64,000 nt of DNA from Ypsolopha sequella (taxonomy: Eukaryota; Arthropoda; Insecta; Lepidoptera; Ypsolophidae): assembly GCA_934047225.1 (NCBI GenBank), contig OW203985.1, positions 11,397,201-11,461,200 of the forward strand, given 5' to 3'. The translations under genes and the position numbers were made by a program. The stretch's first letter is position 1; each line of letters begins with the position of its first letter. Under the pieces are notes generated by a model that was given only the letters and a program-made list of their open reading frames with translations, had not been told where the DNA came from and ran no database searches. Below are positions 11,239 to 23,947 of this stretch, piece after piece.

Positions 11239-11838
11239 AAAATAAAAATATTAATACAATTTGACACAAATATAACAACAAAACGGTAAATGATGAACTT
11301 ATTCTTAACAATAACGTTCTGAGTTTTTTTTTCCAATAGAAGTATTTTACTTTAAACAAACAAGTTGCTAAATACTCTTATAGTAATAATATCTAATACA
11401 CGTAAAAAACACTGTTAATACGACCAGAGAAATTATAAGTTTAAATTATTGAGCCATAATTATTTGAGTTGAGCACAGTGTTTTTATTTTACAGTGCGGC
11501 ACAAGACAGTTTCAGTAGCAGTTTCAAATACATGGATTTCTATAACGGATATATTTTTTGAACACAGCATTATCTTCCTATTCAATTTCGTAAAACAAGA
11601 CCTTATCTTCAATGCTTTGGAACCTTTTATGACTTTACTTAAATGTACCTAATTCATAAGATAAACGACTTCAAAAACAACTTGTTATATAAGGACAAGC
11701 GTCATAAACCTAAAACTTTTCAATAATTTACACAAACCTAATCTTAACCTATTTTATATTTTTCAAAACATCTATCATTGAAGTTTGGTATGACACAGAC
11801 CATAATTTTAAATATTATTTAATTATACCTATACATGA

Positions 11839-12049
11839 GGATGGGCTGAATTTCCACTTTTTTCGAGTTTCATATTGCATTTCATTTTCATATTATTTTT
11901 TTTTCCTTTACGCATTTTGTAAAAAGGTCAGAAGATACCTATATAGTCGAACACTTTTTATATTTTTAATTTGAGCATTAGCAGATCGCTTCAAATTAAT
12001 TTCACTATTGCAGTATAAAATTCGAAAAAAGTGGAAATTCGTCCTACCC
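11839..12049. mobile_element. MITE with GAATTTCCACTTTTTTCGA arms
   Basis: Inverted arms of about 45 bp flank about 120 bp of AT-rich sequence. The core GAATTTCCACTTTTTTCGA is exact in both arms. Target duplication is unclear. Confidence 0.6.
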
Positions 12050-14128
12050 TACTGCTATACTTTTACGTAGAATCTATACATCTACAAAAAATTAAAGCTA
12101 AACAGATGTCACGTTTGTTTGGGTATAAAACACGCCAAGCCATATTTACACGATAAATACAATTTGAAAAAGAATCATATAAAATTATTTCGTTTTCAGA
12201 AACCGTTACTCTCCGTCTTTAAATAATATTTAGAAGTAAGTTGTGATTACACTTGACTAAGTCAAAGCTATTTTTGTAGGCTCTTGATATTATTCGTAAA
12301 AAAAACCTAAATTTTCTCTTACAAAATAGACGGTAAATGGAAAAAATATTCGGTCACCTTGCATAATTTTGACACACTACATGATCGACAATTGAAGCCT
12401 ACAGAATTAGCTTTACTGACCCTACAAAAGTAAAGAATAGAGTATTGTCTTGAAATTTTGAGCTACATAAAGTCTGTTTTGATTTTTTATTAGTCCGTAT
12501 ATTCTTTATTTTTGCTTAAAATATAAATTAGCTGTTATTGTTCCGATTTTCCGTGCAAAACGATTTTATAATTTTGATGGATTTAATTACTCAAAAAACT
12601 ACATTTAGCATCATCTTAGTTACACGATGTTCTATGTTTCACAAAATACCACTCTAAATCGTATAATTCTTTCATATGGTCTTCATTGTCTCTTGGTATA
12701 CTACAAATATTTACTGATCTCATCTACTGGACGAAATACCTAACAATAAAATAGATTGGTGTAATTTTCATTTACTATCATAAGCCTCCGAACACTGTTG
12801 ACTTGCAGAATGTTCAAAGATACTTTTGTTTTTTGCAAAATGAACTGTGCTTTCAATAAATGCTTTTCAGACAGAACCAGCTTGAGACTGAGGGTCATGA
12901 TCTTTTAAAACAACAATTTTCAGGTCTTGATCTTTTTTTGTTAATCAATCTTTTAACTTGTAAATTTATTGATGAAGAATGTTACTTATTTATTTTCTCT
13001 TACTTAAGTTCATTTTCAAAACAAAAATGTGGTCATGATCTCCTTAATTACCTCCGTGCCCCTCTACCTGGGCCCTGCGCATGCTCATACTTAAAAGTTA
13101 TAAAAGACATACTCAATCAGTCAACAGTGTTCCCATTTATTTTCACTGGACCTTTACAATAAGCTCTGGAAATATCTACTTAAAAAATGTTTGGTGTTCA
13201 CATTTCCTATCTACTGGTTTTTCTCTACCTTTAATTTTAAAAATTGTATCCAAAATACAGAAACTACGATATCTTGTAAAAACATGTACACCTTCTTCTT
13301 TAATTTTAAACTTATTGAAATATTAGGGACTACTTTGATTTCAAGCAAAGTCTAGATCAAAAATATCCACTTAAAATTCTTACAAAACCATATTTAGGTC
13401 GATGCTTTGTTCCCATCCGAAATATTGTAAAAGTTGTGTTAGTAGTAAACATTATTTTTGCTGTCTATCTACGATTTTATACTAGGGTATAGGATGTAGC
13501 AAAATGTAGACAACGTAAAGCAAGTGTGGCTTATAAAGATGACTATTGGAAGACTTTGGATCAAAGTGATACAGGAACTAAACTATGAGTAGAAAAATGT
13601 TTAGGAATGTATATCATCAAAAATGTTTGACCAAGCAAGAAATATATTATAGGTTATGTTCTTAACAGTCGATATAAACCTTGTATAAGTTGAGGTATAA
13701 CTAATCTAAATAAAATAGTAGAATCCGACCCGTCTAATGAGAAATACTGTTGAGTCAACTTATTTTTAATGTAGACATCTTACGTAAGTTTATTCAGTTC
13801 TACAATAGTTAAAGCATCTAACAAAGCTACAAATAAATAACGCATTAAAATATCTTAAATACAATAACTTAACATTAAAATTGCAGTCAACATTAAATAA
13901 CATAAACCAGAGTTAAGCGTACACCGGGATATAACAGGAGCAGAAACTAATCACTAAATAGATAAATACATTTAGATCAATAAAGGATGAGGTTTCTAAT
14001 TTTCTAAACACAAATTTGATTCCGGTGTCCACTCAAAATATTGCATCTATGGCACACAAATCTAACTCTACTCACCACTAGCATAGTTCATGATTCTCAC
14101 AAATCATTTAAAACCTGTTGACCTCTCG

Positions 14129-15135
14129 CTACATATAGGCTGGTTTCATCTTGTACGCCCTTTTCCAAATTTCACACAAACAGACGGTTGAATGGAACCT
14201 GTAGAAAATCGCCAATGGCATTGATACATGGGTTATTATGGTCCAAGCCCACAAACCGTAGAAATGTAGTTGAACTGGATGGGATTCTGCCCTGGATTTT
14301 TCGAGGGTATTTATCGCCCACATAGCCAAATTAGTCACTAGAAGAAAGGTAACTATTTCCCTTCCAGGCTTCTTTCGGAGCTGTTCGGGTGTCTTGGCTG
14401 TTCTCCGACTGGCATCAAGAATGAACATCGTCTGGCATGTCGTTTGAATCAAAGAAGATAACGCTGTTACCAATATGAGGATAGTATTCTTCTCCATTGT
14501 GAATTGTCCTCCAATTATAGTAAACGTACTGTAGATGAACATTCCTGTTTGGGCTCCAACCAGAAGAATATTGTCTAGCTCAAGGTTTCTATTACCATCG
14601 TATTTTAATTTTCTTATACATACCATTCCGGCCAGACTAGCTAAAGTTGTCATAGCATACAGCGTTAATTCACAAAGGTTCACTTCTATGACAGCCAACA
14701 TGGCATATTCTTTCCTCGATACCAAAACGAAAAAAAGAATTAGAGATATAATTGTTAGAACTAGGACTAGAATTCCAAAGAATAGACCTTTATGTGCTCT
14801 TGCGCAGTCAACGCTATATAAATGCGGCGACTTTTTGTAGGCTAAACCTTCTAAAAGCCTCGCTTTAGCAATAGCTGCTGCCACATCTTTTGATGGATAT
14901 TTGGATATATTCTTCCACATTACATAAAGAATTGCGGCACAAATTAGTGAATACTCAATTGTGCAAGGAAAGAGAAATGGAGAGGCGTCTTGGACTAAAG
15001 ATCCCATGATGTTAGTTCGACGACATTCGAAGATGTGATGTGGTCCTTTTAGACCTCGTGGAACCCGAAGATGGGCAGCGGCCGGATGAGACGGTTGCAC
15101 CTCGTGGCCCAGACCGGTGAATTCCTTTTGAAATG
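14129..15135 (-). CDS. Otopetrin-like proton channel, last coding exon
   Basis: This exon encodes the C-terminal 334 residues and the stop of an otopetrin, a multi-pass plasma-membrane channel that conducts protons and serves acid sensing in animals. About seven hydrophobic segments are visible, for example LFFGILVLVLTIISLILFFV. Otopetrin hallmarks are REIVTFLLVTNLAMW, NTLEKSRAESHP and ITHVSMPLAIFYRFHS near the end. The exon starts after a good acceptor (TTTTAATTTTCCAG, minus strand) and completes a codon begun in the exon at 19200-19362. Insects have several otopetrin-like paralogues (OtopLa, b, c in Drosophila); I cannot say which one this is. The coding frame shows no disruption. Confidence 0.92.
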
Positions 15136-17504
15136 CTGGAAAATTAAAATATTTAATTAGAATTTGATGTCATTTATAACTTGGTGCAGAAAACAAAACT
15201 AATTGAATAATAATGAGATGATGAGGGACTGCAATATTTCCAGTGCCAGTTCAACTTAGAAATTTAGAAACTTTATCTGACTGTACAGTATTTCATTGTC
15301 AATTTCAAAAAGCAGTAAACTAAAAAAAACATTAGAATGGCCTAGTAGATTTCGTTAAAATACTACCGCTCTAAACAAAGATTTCAAAAGCCTCTGCGTT
15401 ATAGTACCTCAAGTTATTTGGCATTTCAAGTATTTGATGCATTGATCGCAATGGCATCGTACCAGCTCAAATATTTAGGTCAGCATTCCTTCGTAAGCCG
15501 CAAAGGAACTAAAGAACGAATGACATTTTTTGCGATCGAAACAGCCTAATCCTATGAATTGACAAGGGATAAGTGACTATGAAAAAAGGTCGCTTTCAAT
15601 GTAAAGATTTTATGTAGAAGAAAATAAACAAACTAGCTTAATGACAAATATAATGCGCAAAATAAAAACTATTTTAAAAACACCAACATCGCTACTTTAT
15701 TGTAAGCACCAAGTAAAAATACTTAATTAGTTTTACAAATTCTTTTTTGGGTTCCGTACCCGAAGGGTACCAATTTCTTAGTTATCGATCAACAGACTGC
15801 CAATATCAAACCGAACAAATTTAGCTTTTATTAGAAATCAGTAGGGTTCAAAAGTGGTTAACCGACAACTTTATTGATAGCATGTGAAATTCACGCAGGT
15901 CTCAAGGGTAAACCTTGTCCCGTGGCCAGCCAAAGTTACGGTAGCCGCAAATCATCGGGGTTCAGCCAGAAAAATGTGCAACAAAACTCTTGTATCCACA
16001 TTGCCTCAAACAACATCGTTTGGGGTCGACTAAATTGAAACAAAGAGAGAAGCCGAGGGAAACAAATTATGCGGGCAAAGGGTAGAAAAACCGAGTTGGG
16101 TATCTGGGAGTAGAATGGTAAAATAAAATATCGATCGCCTTTAGCAAAGGTCTGTTGAAATTAACCCTTATAGGTTTTAAGATTTCGGGGAGATACGAGT
16201 AAATAGTGAGTAGTCGTACACTCGTAATCATCAGGTATTTATCAAATGTTCCATTTCATTTAATGTTACATGACCTCCATTTTGATATTTTAACATCACT
16301 AGCTTTCTTTATAGTGCTAAAACATTATTTCACTTCTCTTTGTCGTGCATTTCATTTTATCAGTTAGAAAATAAAGGAAATCTCATTTATAATGCGAAAA
16401 TGAGTAAGCTACACGTATTGAAAGTCGTCAAAAAGGCATTAGCGAGTCGTACATACTCGAATAAAGGGAAGCATACAAGTTTCAGAATAAAATCACATCC
16501 TAATAAAGTGATACTCGAGAACAAGTCATCTAAAATTTATTTCTTATTTTATTTCTTGCTTCCCAAAATAAAGGTAATGTTACCAACCTTTACACTATAT
16601 TGTTTTTTATGTTGGGATTATATCAAAAGTGGCAATCGTTACAACTAGTCTCGGTGTTTCCCCGTTTTATGAGTCCTTCCGCGGCGTAATTTTTTCTTGG
16701 CCAGTGGAGCTCTTAAATGTATGCGAAAAATCACTGTGGCTCCAAGAAAATTATAAAAAAATAATCAATGACGTCTAAATTTCAAGAGATTTTGAACATT
16801 TATCATATTTCAAACCATATCCTTTTGACCTGCTTTTGAAATTCATAATAATTAGTGTCAAACGACATGCACGCGGCTTTGTCGGGGTTGGCTTCTCCGC
16901 AATTGGCAGCAAGCGTTTCTCGGTCACCATAATCGATCCAATTAACCATTTTCAAAGAGAACTATCAGCAAGTGACAGCTGCTGGCTGAGTGAGCAATAT
17001 TCATCAATACATGGAGGGTTTATGAACGATGTTACATGACGGATAGACAGGGTGAAGTAGGCTTATAAAAGAGGAAAAACTAGGCAAAAACTGAATAAAT
17101 CCCAAATAAAAGGGATAAAATAAGTTTATGATACGTCTGACACATTGTACGTTTAGAACTGACGCTATAATAATTTACGAATTTTCGCTTCCTGAACCTA
17201 AAAACGGTTAAAATAAACCTAAATCTTATTTATTGTTGTTGGTAACAACAATAAATTCATGAGTCATCCCGCGACCATGGCAGATGAAACTCTGCCGAAA
17301 ATTCGGGAAAATATAAAAACCAAACACGGTGAGTCCCGTACTCCTAATTATGTTTATAGTATAAATTTGAAATCTAATCTCATTTTTATTTATTTATTTA
17401 TTTTATTTTTATTTTTATTTTATTTTTATTTTTATTGTTATTTTTATCTTTTTTTATGTTTTTTTATTTATTAATAAATTTATTGTTTTGGATATGCAGA
17501 ACTA

Positions 17505-17765
17505 TGGTAGAGCTGATGCCGGGCTCGACTGTGGAGGTACCACCATCTTACTCACGAACCCCCCGAAGTTATTTGGGGGAGAGTGAGAGAACAGCTCTCA
17601 AGATTGACCTGGGACCAACTGACGGCGGTACAGACGGGTCTTATAGACTGATGACGGGCAGCGGCGTCACTGGCATGGGTATGCTGGCCATTTCTTCCAG
17701 GAGGACCACAAAGGTTGGCGAAATCTTGGCAAAACCGTCCAGCAGTGAACGAACTAGGCTGATAG
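17505..17765 (+). mobile_element. RTE-type LINE 3' end, copy 1
   Basis: This is homologous to 40164-40526 (same strand) and 39011-39345 (opposite strand). All share TGGTAGAGCTGATGCCGGG, GAAGTTAT..GGGGGAGAGT, and an ending related to the tail of the RTE element at 37338-38615 (TCCAGCAGTG..GAAC..AGGCTGAT). I therefore read it as the 3' UTR of an RTE-type LINE, truncated at its 5' end. Confidence 0.6.
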
Positions 17766-17778
17766 ATTTTGCTGATAT

Positions 17779-17983
17779 ACTGGTGGAAGCCGGAAACTGG
17801 CGATAGTACTCGTCCATACGAACAACTTTTACTTTAGAGCCAACCCTAGAACCGCGAAAAAATAATCAGCTGTTCCAAAGTAAAGTTACATAGCCGACCA
17901 AAATGTATGAAACAACAGATCTTTTTTCACGGAAAGGTGTTCGTATGGACGGGTACTATCGTCAGTTTTGGTCTTCCACCAGT
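17779..17983. mobile_element. MITE with CGATAGTACTCGTCCATACG ends
   Basis: Inverted arms of about 45 bp start ACTGGTGGAAG and run through CGATAGTACTCGTCCATACG. A related copy lies at 51492-51680 inside the CACTA-like element. No autonomous partner or clean target duplication is visible. Confidence 0.6.
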
Positions 17984-18779
17984 TCATTTTAACAACCTGT
18001 ATAATTATCAGTCTTTGAAGTTAACAAAATCAATCACTTTATTCCTAATGACTGCGCTATTTACTCAGAGCTTCCCCATAAGTTCATTAGTCCACGGGTT
18101 AGGCCTAGACAAGGGCATAATGTAGGTATCGATCAACAATGGGGTGTTGCCAGTAGTTGGCACAGACTGCCAACTGACACGCGTTCTCGACCGCAACACG
18201 GAACAGTACCTAACGTTGACACAGGACATAGAGTAGAGTTGTTTTCCTCTATGATATTTAATGCTCATGTCATTGAACCTAGAATTCTGTTTCCATTGAA
18301 TACTTTTGAAATAGGTAGATTCCTAGATAGACACGTTCCGTGATAGTTAGGATCTTATTTAATTGAAGAATTTCACGATTAAAACAAAAATAAGTATTGC
18401 TTAAAAATGTGTCGTCTAAAACTTGTTAAGGGCATTTAATTGGATTTTTTACAGTTTTTTGTATAAAATAGAAGTTGAGATACATGTATTGGCATCTCTT
18501 CGAATGTGTAACAAAATCTCGAGGAATAATTATAACGCCCAAAATACAAATTTTAGCTAAGAAAAGTGTACACCAATAGGATACTTTAATTTTTAATGGC
18601 ATTATAATAGCTTCAAAGTAATTCGATTTTCCATATTTGTAAATAATGGTAAAGTAATATATAAAATAAATAATAGTAAGTTTTCAGCGTATAGTTTAAA
18701 AAGAAAAAAAAACTTTTAACAATAAAATTGCAACCGACTTCAAATGTAACAGCAGTAATCGCCTTAAAAGTTAAAAATA

Positions 18780-18957
18780 ATGGTACCGAAACAACACTTT
18801 TGCCGACTTCTTTCTCCCTGAAACATAATGTTATCTAGAAGTCGGCGCTCTCATATTGGCTTTTATATTGCTATATCGTATGGAATACGCCGACTTCTAG
18901 CTAGATAACATAATGTTTCAAGAAGAAAGAACTTGGCAAGTGTTGTTTTGGTACCAT
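18780..18957. mobile_element. Foldback MITE with ATGGTACC ends
   Basis: Arms of about 70 bp starting ATGGTACCRAAACAACACTT and ending near AGAAGTCGGCG face each other around a loop of about 40 bp. Several substitutions separate the arms. The superfamily is unassigned. Confidence 0.65.
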
Positions 18958-19199
18958 CGGTCATTACGCTATACAATTATTTATTTTTAACATTGTAGTA
19001 AATTTTTTTTTTTAAAAACAATTTTTTTGTTAATAGTTTATTTTATTTCACATTTTTTAGTGTTGACGGGTGAAATTGTGAAATATGGGTAGTTCTTAGG
19101 TTTGCGCTGTTGATATGAAACAAAGTTCAAGTGATTATAAGGACAAGCCACGGTTAAGCTTGCCACCAGTTGATACCAAAAGCCATAAAAAAGACTCAC

Positions 19200-19362
19200 C
19201 AAGTCGATGAGACAAGCCAATCGTCCGGTTCTCCGGGTCATAGAAGGTGAGGATCTCGTGCTTCGTCTCCTGAACGAGCACGTTCAGCCAGACGCTCAGA
19301 TTGGTGCCGATCATGTGCATCAGGCCGAACCGCGCCACCACCTTGTGCTTGTACACCTTCAT
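19200..19362 (-). CDS. Otopetrin-like proton channel, penultimate exon
   Basis: This 163-bp internal exon starts in phase 0 with ATG AAG GTG TAC directly after an acceptor (TTACTTCCAG) and ends in phase 1 before GTGAGT. It encodes HKVVARFGLMHMIGTNLSVW and LNVLVQETKHEI, a conserved transmembrane segment of otopetrins in which a histidine-bearing cytosolic loop leads into the helix. The preceding exon (26082-26242) ends LNNE and this one continues MKVYKHK. That join agrees with the family's usual NNEM..YKHK, so the initial ATG is internal and not a start codon. Confidence 0.92.
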
Positions 19363-19542
19363 CTGGAAGTAACACAATAGGGCCAGCCATTAAAAAAAGA
19401 CAAGAATTAACTTCAATACTACCTATATTTTGACTATTTAGAGCAGTCTACACAAATGACTTATAGCTAAGTATATATATAATAAGAATAATAACTTGTA
19501 ATGTTTATACTGTTGGTTGTTGGCGCTTGGCGGAATATGGAA

Positions 19543-19930
19543 CAGAAATTCACTTGTATGAGTGATTGTATGTACAAGGATAGTTTGAATAGTACTATAG
19601 TGATTTTATATATAAGGGTAGTTGGAATAGTACAAGTGATTTTATATACGAGGATATTTGTAAAAGTACAAGTGATTATATATACAAAGATTTGGAATAG
19701 TACAAATGATTTTATATACAAGGATAGTTGGAATATACAAGTGATTTGATTTACGAGGATATTTGTAAAAGTACAAGTGATTTTATGTACAAGGACAGTT
19801 GGAAAAGTACAAGTGATTTTATGTACAAGGATAGTTGGAAAAGTACAAGTGATTTTATGTACAAGGATAGTTGGAAAAGTACAAGTGATTTTATGTACAA
19901 GGATAGTTGGAAAAGTACAAGTGATTTTCT
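19543..19930. repeat. 36-bp minisatellite inside the otopetrin intron
   Basis: A tandem array of a 36-bp unit containing AAGTACAAGTGATTTTATGT, with about five near-identical units at 19770-19930 and more diverged ones to the left. Because 36 is a multiple of three, a plus-strand frame reads as a 12-residue repeat (DSWKSTSDFMYK). It lies in an intron, and I regard the frame as a by-product of the repeat. Confidence 0.85.
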
Positions 19931-22148
19931 GTTGTACATCACACTATAATAAAGCAGTAAATAGATTGTGTATTGCAAATTGTATATAAAAATATATTTT
20001 CGAAATTTTAATATAAATGGGTTATTAGTCTTGTACTGAGGCCAAAATTACGAGTTTTACCATTTTTGTCTGTCAGTATTTATGTTCCGTTTTAACTCGA
20101 GAACCCCTAGACAGATTTAGATACGATTCTCTTTAGTATCATCGTGGTTAACATAAGGGGTCTAGACAAAATAACCGCCAAGCCGAAAACGGGGCAAAGA
20201 TTGAATAAACGCAGGTGGAGCCGCGGGCGATAGGGTAGTTGTGTGTATTATAAACATTTAACTTATAAGTAGGAGTGCATTTGAAATAAAGAAAAATCTA
20301 TTTTGATTAGTTAGAAACAAATTCTAACAGATTTTTATATCTTATTATTATTTAAGTGCTTGAATGGCCAACCGACCATTTCTGGCATTTTTTAAATGTT
20401 TACATGAATTGTATACAGGAATGTATACATGAAAATAAACATACGTAGTATAAAACAAAATGACAAAATTGGTCGGTCGCCCATTCAAGTTAAACCGCAA
20501 TTTGTACATTCATATATGTTGAAACCATAGACAAAGAATAGTTCTTATATTTATGTTTAAAACGGGCCAAAACTAAAATATACACCTGTTTTCTAAAGAA
20601 GATACACATCCCAATATGCTACAATCTTGATACACTGGTTTCGCTTAAAAAAAACTGTTAAACCCTTGATAAAATCGAATAATCCACAACACATTTACTG
20701 TACATTTTGCATGTTTACTTGAAGTTATTTAATGTAAACTTGCATTTAAATCGTCGGTATATGCATATTTAGCAGTTTTATGGTATTTTAAATGCACTGA
20801 TTTATATTTTATAATACCTTTCAAATCTCAACAATCATCTGTCTACATTGAACCACGTTCTATAGCGAGTGTGAAACCAGTTTTTCCGTTTCGTAGACTT
20901 GCTACGGTTCCGTAGTACGCGCTACGACGTACGGTAGTACCATTTAAATAATGCGCATAAATAGAAATCTTTGCCAATCTTCGGTAAAGGTATTATTTCC
21001 TTACGCTCTCTATACAATCCATGACAGATAGATAGTGCTCTTCCGGTCGGTTGGCTATAGATTTCTATGCGCATTGAATCTGTGGCAGATCTGTAACTTG
21101 CGTTCAAAAACATAATTTCTAAATTCAGCTTTCTTGAATTACAGTCACAGCCTTTATACGTAATTTTAGGGAAAAAGTTTCTTTGTATTTTATATTATGC
21201 AAATTCAAGGATTTTTTGTCAAAGTTTCTTTACGTTTAATTAAAATATATATGTGCCATTTTCTAACTTGTTGCCATCTTGTAGGTAGTGTTCCCGTTGC
21301 TGTAGGGACTTCTGAACAAAAAAATGCGACAAGTTATTTTGACAGTCCTCTCTTGATGTTAACCACGTATAAAAAATAAATATATATATAAAAAATTCTG
21401 AAGAGACCGACACCAGTAAAAATCTAAAGGTGCAAGGAAGGTCTCTCAATTTTCAATCTGCAGTCTTTTTCACCCGTACCTCATTCGCGAGTACAGATTT
21501 CATACACAGATACCACACAGATTTCAGCATACACAATACACACGCACACACACCCTCACCCTCTCAAACGCATACACATACTAACAAAAGCACAAAAACA
21601 ATGTAACAAAGGAAGAACGGTCCCTCCTAATACAGATTATTGTTAGCATAAAAGGAGGGTCCAAAGAATTGTAAAAAATTACTTGTGTATTAACAAAAAA
21701 TTTGTATTTTGTATTTGTATTTTGTGAGTCGAACGAAAAGTGGTGCTGCGTAATTTTCCCCGATAGCATACACATACCCGCCAACGGTTTTACAGTAATA
21801 TGCAAATATAAAGTTATACGCCCACGAAACAAAGCGAAATAAATGCATGGAAAGTGCACAATTATACATCAGGCAGGTTCACAGAACGTGTGTTCTGAAA
21901 GAACTTATTGACCTTTATTCTTTATTCTTCATTGTACACACGAATACAAACAGTTACAGTATGTACATATGGGTGAGTTTATCTCTAATAAGAGATTTCT
22001 TACAGCAAACCATTGAGGAAACAATTAAAATTTAAAAAAGAGTAAACATACACATGCACAAAAATAAACCGTTTAGGTAGAAGTATCGTTTAATTATCAA
22101 CAGTTTTCGGCTTGGTGGTTCTTTTATCAACACTCTTTATAGCTAATA
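19931..22148. other. Otopetrin intron, gene-free part
   Basis: No coding content was recognised. A common Lepidoptera-type dispersed repeat (GCAGGTGGAGCCGCGGGCGA near 20210) lies at about 20060-20240. A CA-rich stretch lies near 21500-21600. The short stretch at 20940-21030 resembles the inverted fragment near 8310-8385. Confidence 0.45.
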
Positions 22149-23300
22149 CGAGGGGCATGCCAAAAGAAATTAGATACTCAAAAATTATAAAATTTATTCT
22201 TTATTACAAGTATCGATCTTTTCGAAGTATTCACCCTGAGCACGTATACACTTTTCTATACGTCTGAACTAATTGGAAAATACCAATGGCCACTCTTCTT
22301 TAGACACCTCAGAAATCTCGAAAATATAGGCAGCCAGTGCATCTTCTTTGCTTTCAAACTTCTTCCCCTTTATTTTTTCTTTGATTTTTGGAAACAGGTA
22401 AAATCACAAGGTGCTAGGTCAGGGGAATATGGTGAGTGAGGGAGGATTGACGCATTTTTTGAGTCGAAAAAGTCAAGTGTTTTGGCAGACGTGTGCGACG
22501 CCGCATTGTCGTGGTGCCTGAGAAGGCGTCGGATTCCTGACTTCGGTCGCTTGTCACACCAAGCTGATATTACTGTTGGAGCACAAACTGTCACATACCA
22601 TTCGGAGTTCATCGTTCTTTGATTCTCTAGCACTACAGTAGCAATATGATCCGTTTTGCTGAAAAACGGGGCGACCATTTGTTTCTGTGTGCTTCGTGCA
22701 CGGCGACATTTCGTTGGAGTTGGCTCATCTTCAAAGCACCATACAGTCGAATGTCACTTTGTTTCGGGATCATAGTTATAAAGCCATGTTTCATCACCAG
22801 TCAGCATATCATACACATTTTTTTTCTCGCCACCGTCGAATTTATCTATCATGAATAGGCACCAATCCAACCGACGGTCTTCTGCTCATCGGTAAGTTTG
22901 TGCGGCACCCATCTCAAACAACATTTACGGAGAGAAAGGTGGTCGTGAATTATGGTTTGCATTGCTGCTGATCCAATTCCCTGTTCTCGCTCCAGCTCTA
23001 CATACATAATTCGTTGGTTTTCGCGAATAAGTTTTTCGACTGCACGAACGTTTTCTTCTGTGACCGCGGTTGGCAGCCGACCTGTCTTCGCTTCATCTTT
23101 GAGACATCCCCGTCCTCTTTTAAATTCAGCAAACCAATTAAATAATGTTGTTCGTGAGCAACCAGACTCACCAAAAGTAGTAGCCCAAAGTTCAAAACAT
23201 TCTTGAGGCTTAAAACTTTTTTATAGTCATAATAAATCATAGCGCGACAATCACTTCGACTGAGCTCCATTGCTGCAAGCGAATTCCCGCCAGATTCTCG
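22149..23300 (-). pseudogene. mariner transposase (D,D34D), broken
   Basis: Read on the minus strand, the remnant starts at an ATG near 23270 (MELSRSDCRAMIYYDYKK) and carries the helix-turn-helix region in a shifted frame. It then shows the catalytic motifs TGDETW (near 22790), HHDNAASH and YSPDLAPCDF, with exactly 34 residues between the last two aspartates, the mariner signature. It is disabled by a frameshift shortly after the start (a run of A's near 23220) and a stop just after TGDETWLYNYDPETK. The 3' end TACGAGGGGCATGCC at 22147 looks like a mariner terminus next to TA. I found no matching 5' inverted repeat, so that end is probably lost. Confidence 0.85.
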
Positions 23301-23384
23301 GAAAAATGATGCTCATCCAAATAAAAATAAAAAAAATGATGTGCGTTCTATTTTCAGATATACCAATAAACAACCAGCCTATAA

Positions 23385-23609
23385 GGTTATTAAACAAAAC
23401 GAACTCACAACATCGTCACTGTCACTGGGCACTGTCCTAAAGTTGCTCGATCCATCGAGAACCGGTTTCCAAGACGGAGCCAGCTGCCAACCATGATCCC
23501 TGTTGAAGTTGGGGTTACGACTTATCTCGATGGCTTCGTGTATTTTGCGAGGAATGGTATATTTCTCCTTCACTAATACTGTAGCCTTGTCGAAACGGAT
23601 GAAGTGGGT
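23385..23609 (-). pseudogene. Penelope-like element, C-terminal fragment, minus-strand arm
   Basis: The minus strand encodes HFIRFDK, PRKIHEAIEI and NFNRDHGWQLAPSWKPVL, the pattern at the C-terminal end of Penelope-like retroelement proteins, beside the GIY-YIG endonuclease. The reading frame runs into unrelated flank after the palindrome edge at 23385. Bases 23385-23557 are an almost exact inverted copy of 23610-23782. Confidence 0.7.
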
Positions 23610-23947
23610 CCATTCCTCGCAAAATACACGAAGCCATCGAGATAAGTCGTAACCCCAACTTCAACAGGGATCATGGTTGGCAGCTGGCTCCGTCTTGGAA
23701 ACCGGTTCTCGATGGATCGAGCAACTTTAGGACAGTGCCCAGTGACAGTGACGATGTTGTGAGTTCGTTGTGTTTAATAACCGCCCCTAATAACAAACAA
23801 TTGGAACAATCAAAGGAATCATGTGCATCCACCATCCCACCCCTATCGACGACGCAGCCAACGCTCAGCGCACGAGCAATGCGTGCAGCTCGCCGATCGG
23901 CGGCTGCCAGTGCCCGTTTGACAACGACGGTGAACGCCGCGTCATAG
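23610..23947 (+). pseudogene. Penelope-like element, C-terminal fragment, plus-strand arm
   Basis: This encodes the same C-terminal stretch as the neighbouring minus-strand copy (PRKIHEAIEI...SWKPVLDGSS). It extends further, through an alanine/arginine-rich end (ARAMRAARRSAAASARL), to a TAG at 23945-23947. The 5' break sits exactly at the centre of the palindrome. A reverse-oriented scrap of the sequence after this stop (GGTTTTACTATG) reappears at about 25610-25640. Confidence 0.7.

Larger units (their letters stand above)
10130..14128. other. Gene-poor spacer downstream of the otopetrin gene
   Basis: No coding region was recognised. The stretch adjoining 14128 must include the 3' UTR of the minus-strand otopetrin gene, but I cannot fix its polyadenylation site. 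Two open frames around 12860-13326 have no recognisable domain. A small palindrome lies at 11155-11238 and a MITE at 11839-12049. Confidence 0.5.
15136..19199. other. Otopetrin intron (4.1 kb) with repeats
   Basis: The intron is bounded by GTGAGT (donor, minus strand) and the acceptor next to 15135. It holds a fragment of the GGTTCCGTACC repeat at about 15748-15775, a T-rich low-complexity run at 17375-17480, a LINE tail at 17505-17765 and MITEs at 17779-17983 and 18780-18957. Other short open frames here have no recognisable content. Confidence 0.7.

Noticed and set aside
12860..13326. Two overlapping plus-strand frames of 81-100 codons
   Set aside because: No motif, no splice context and low-complexity AT-rich composition; likely chance frames.
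19728..19949. Plus-strand frame with a 12-residue repeat
   Set aside because: It is a product of the 36-bp minisatellite in the otopetrin intron, with no start context or function to support it.
22149..23300. Intact mariner transposase
   Set aside because: Catalytic motifs are present, but a frameshift near the start, a stop after the first aspartate motif and a missing 5' inverted repeat make it a pseudogene.
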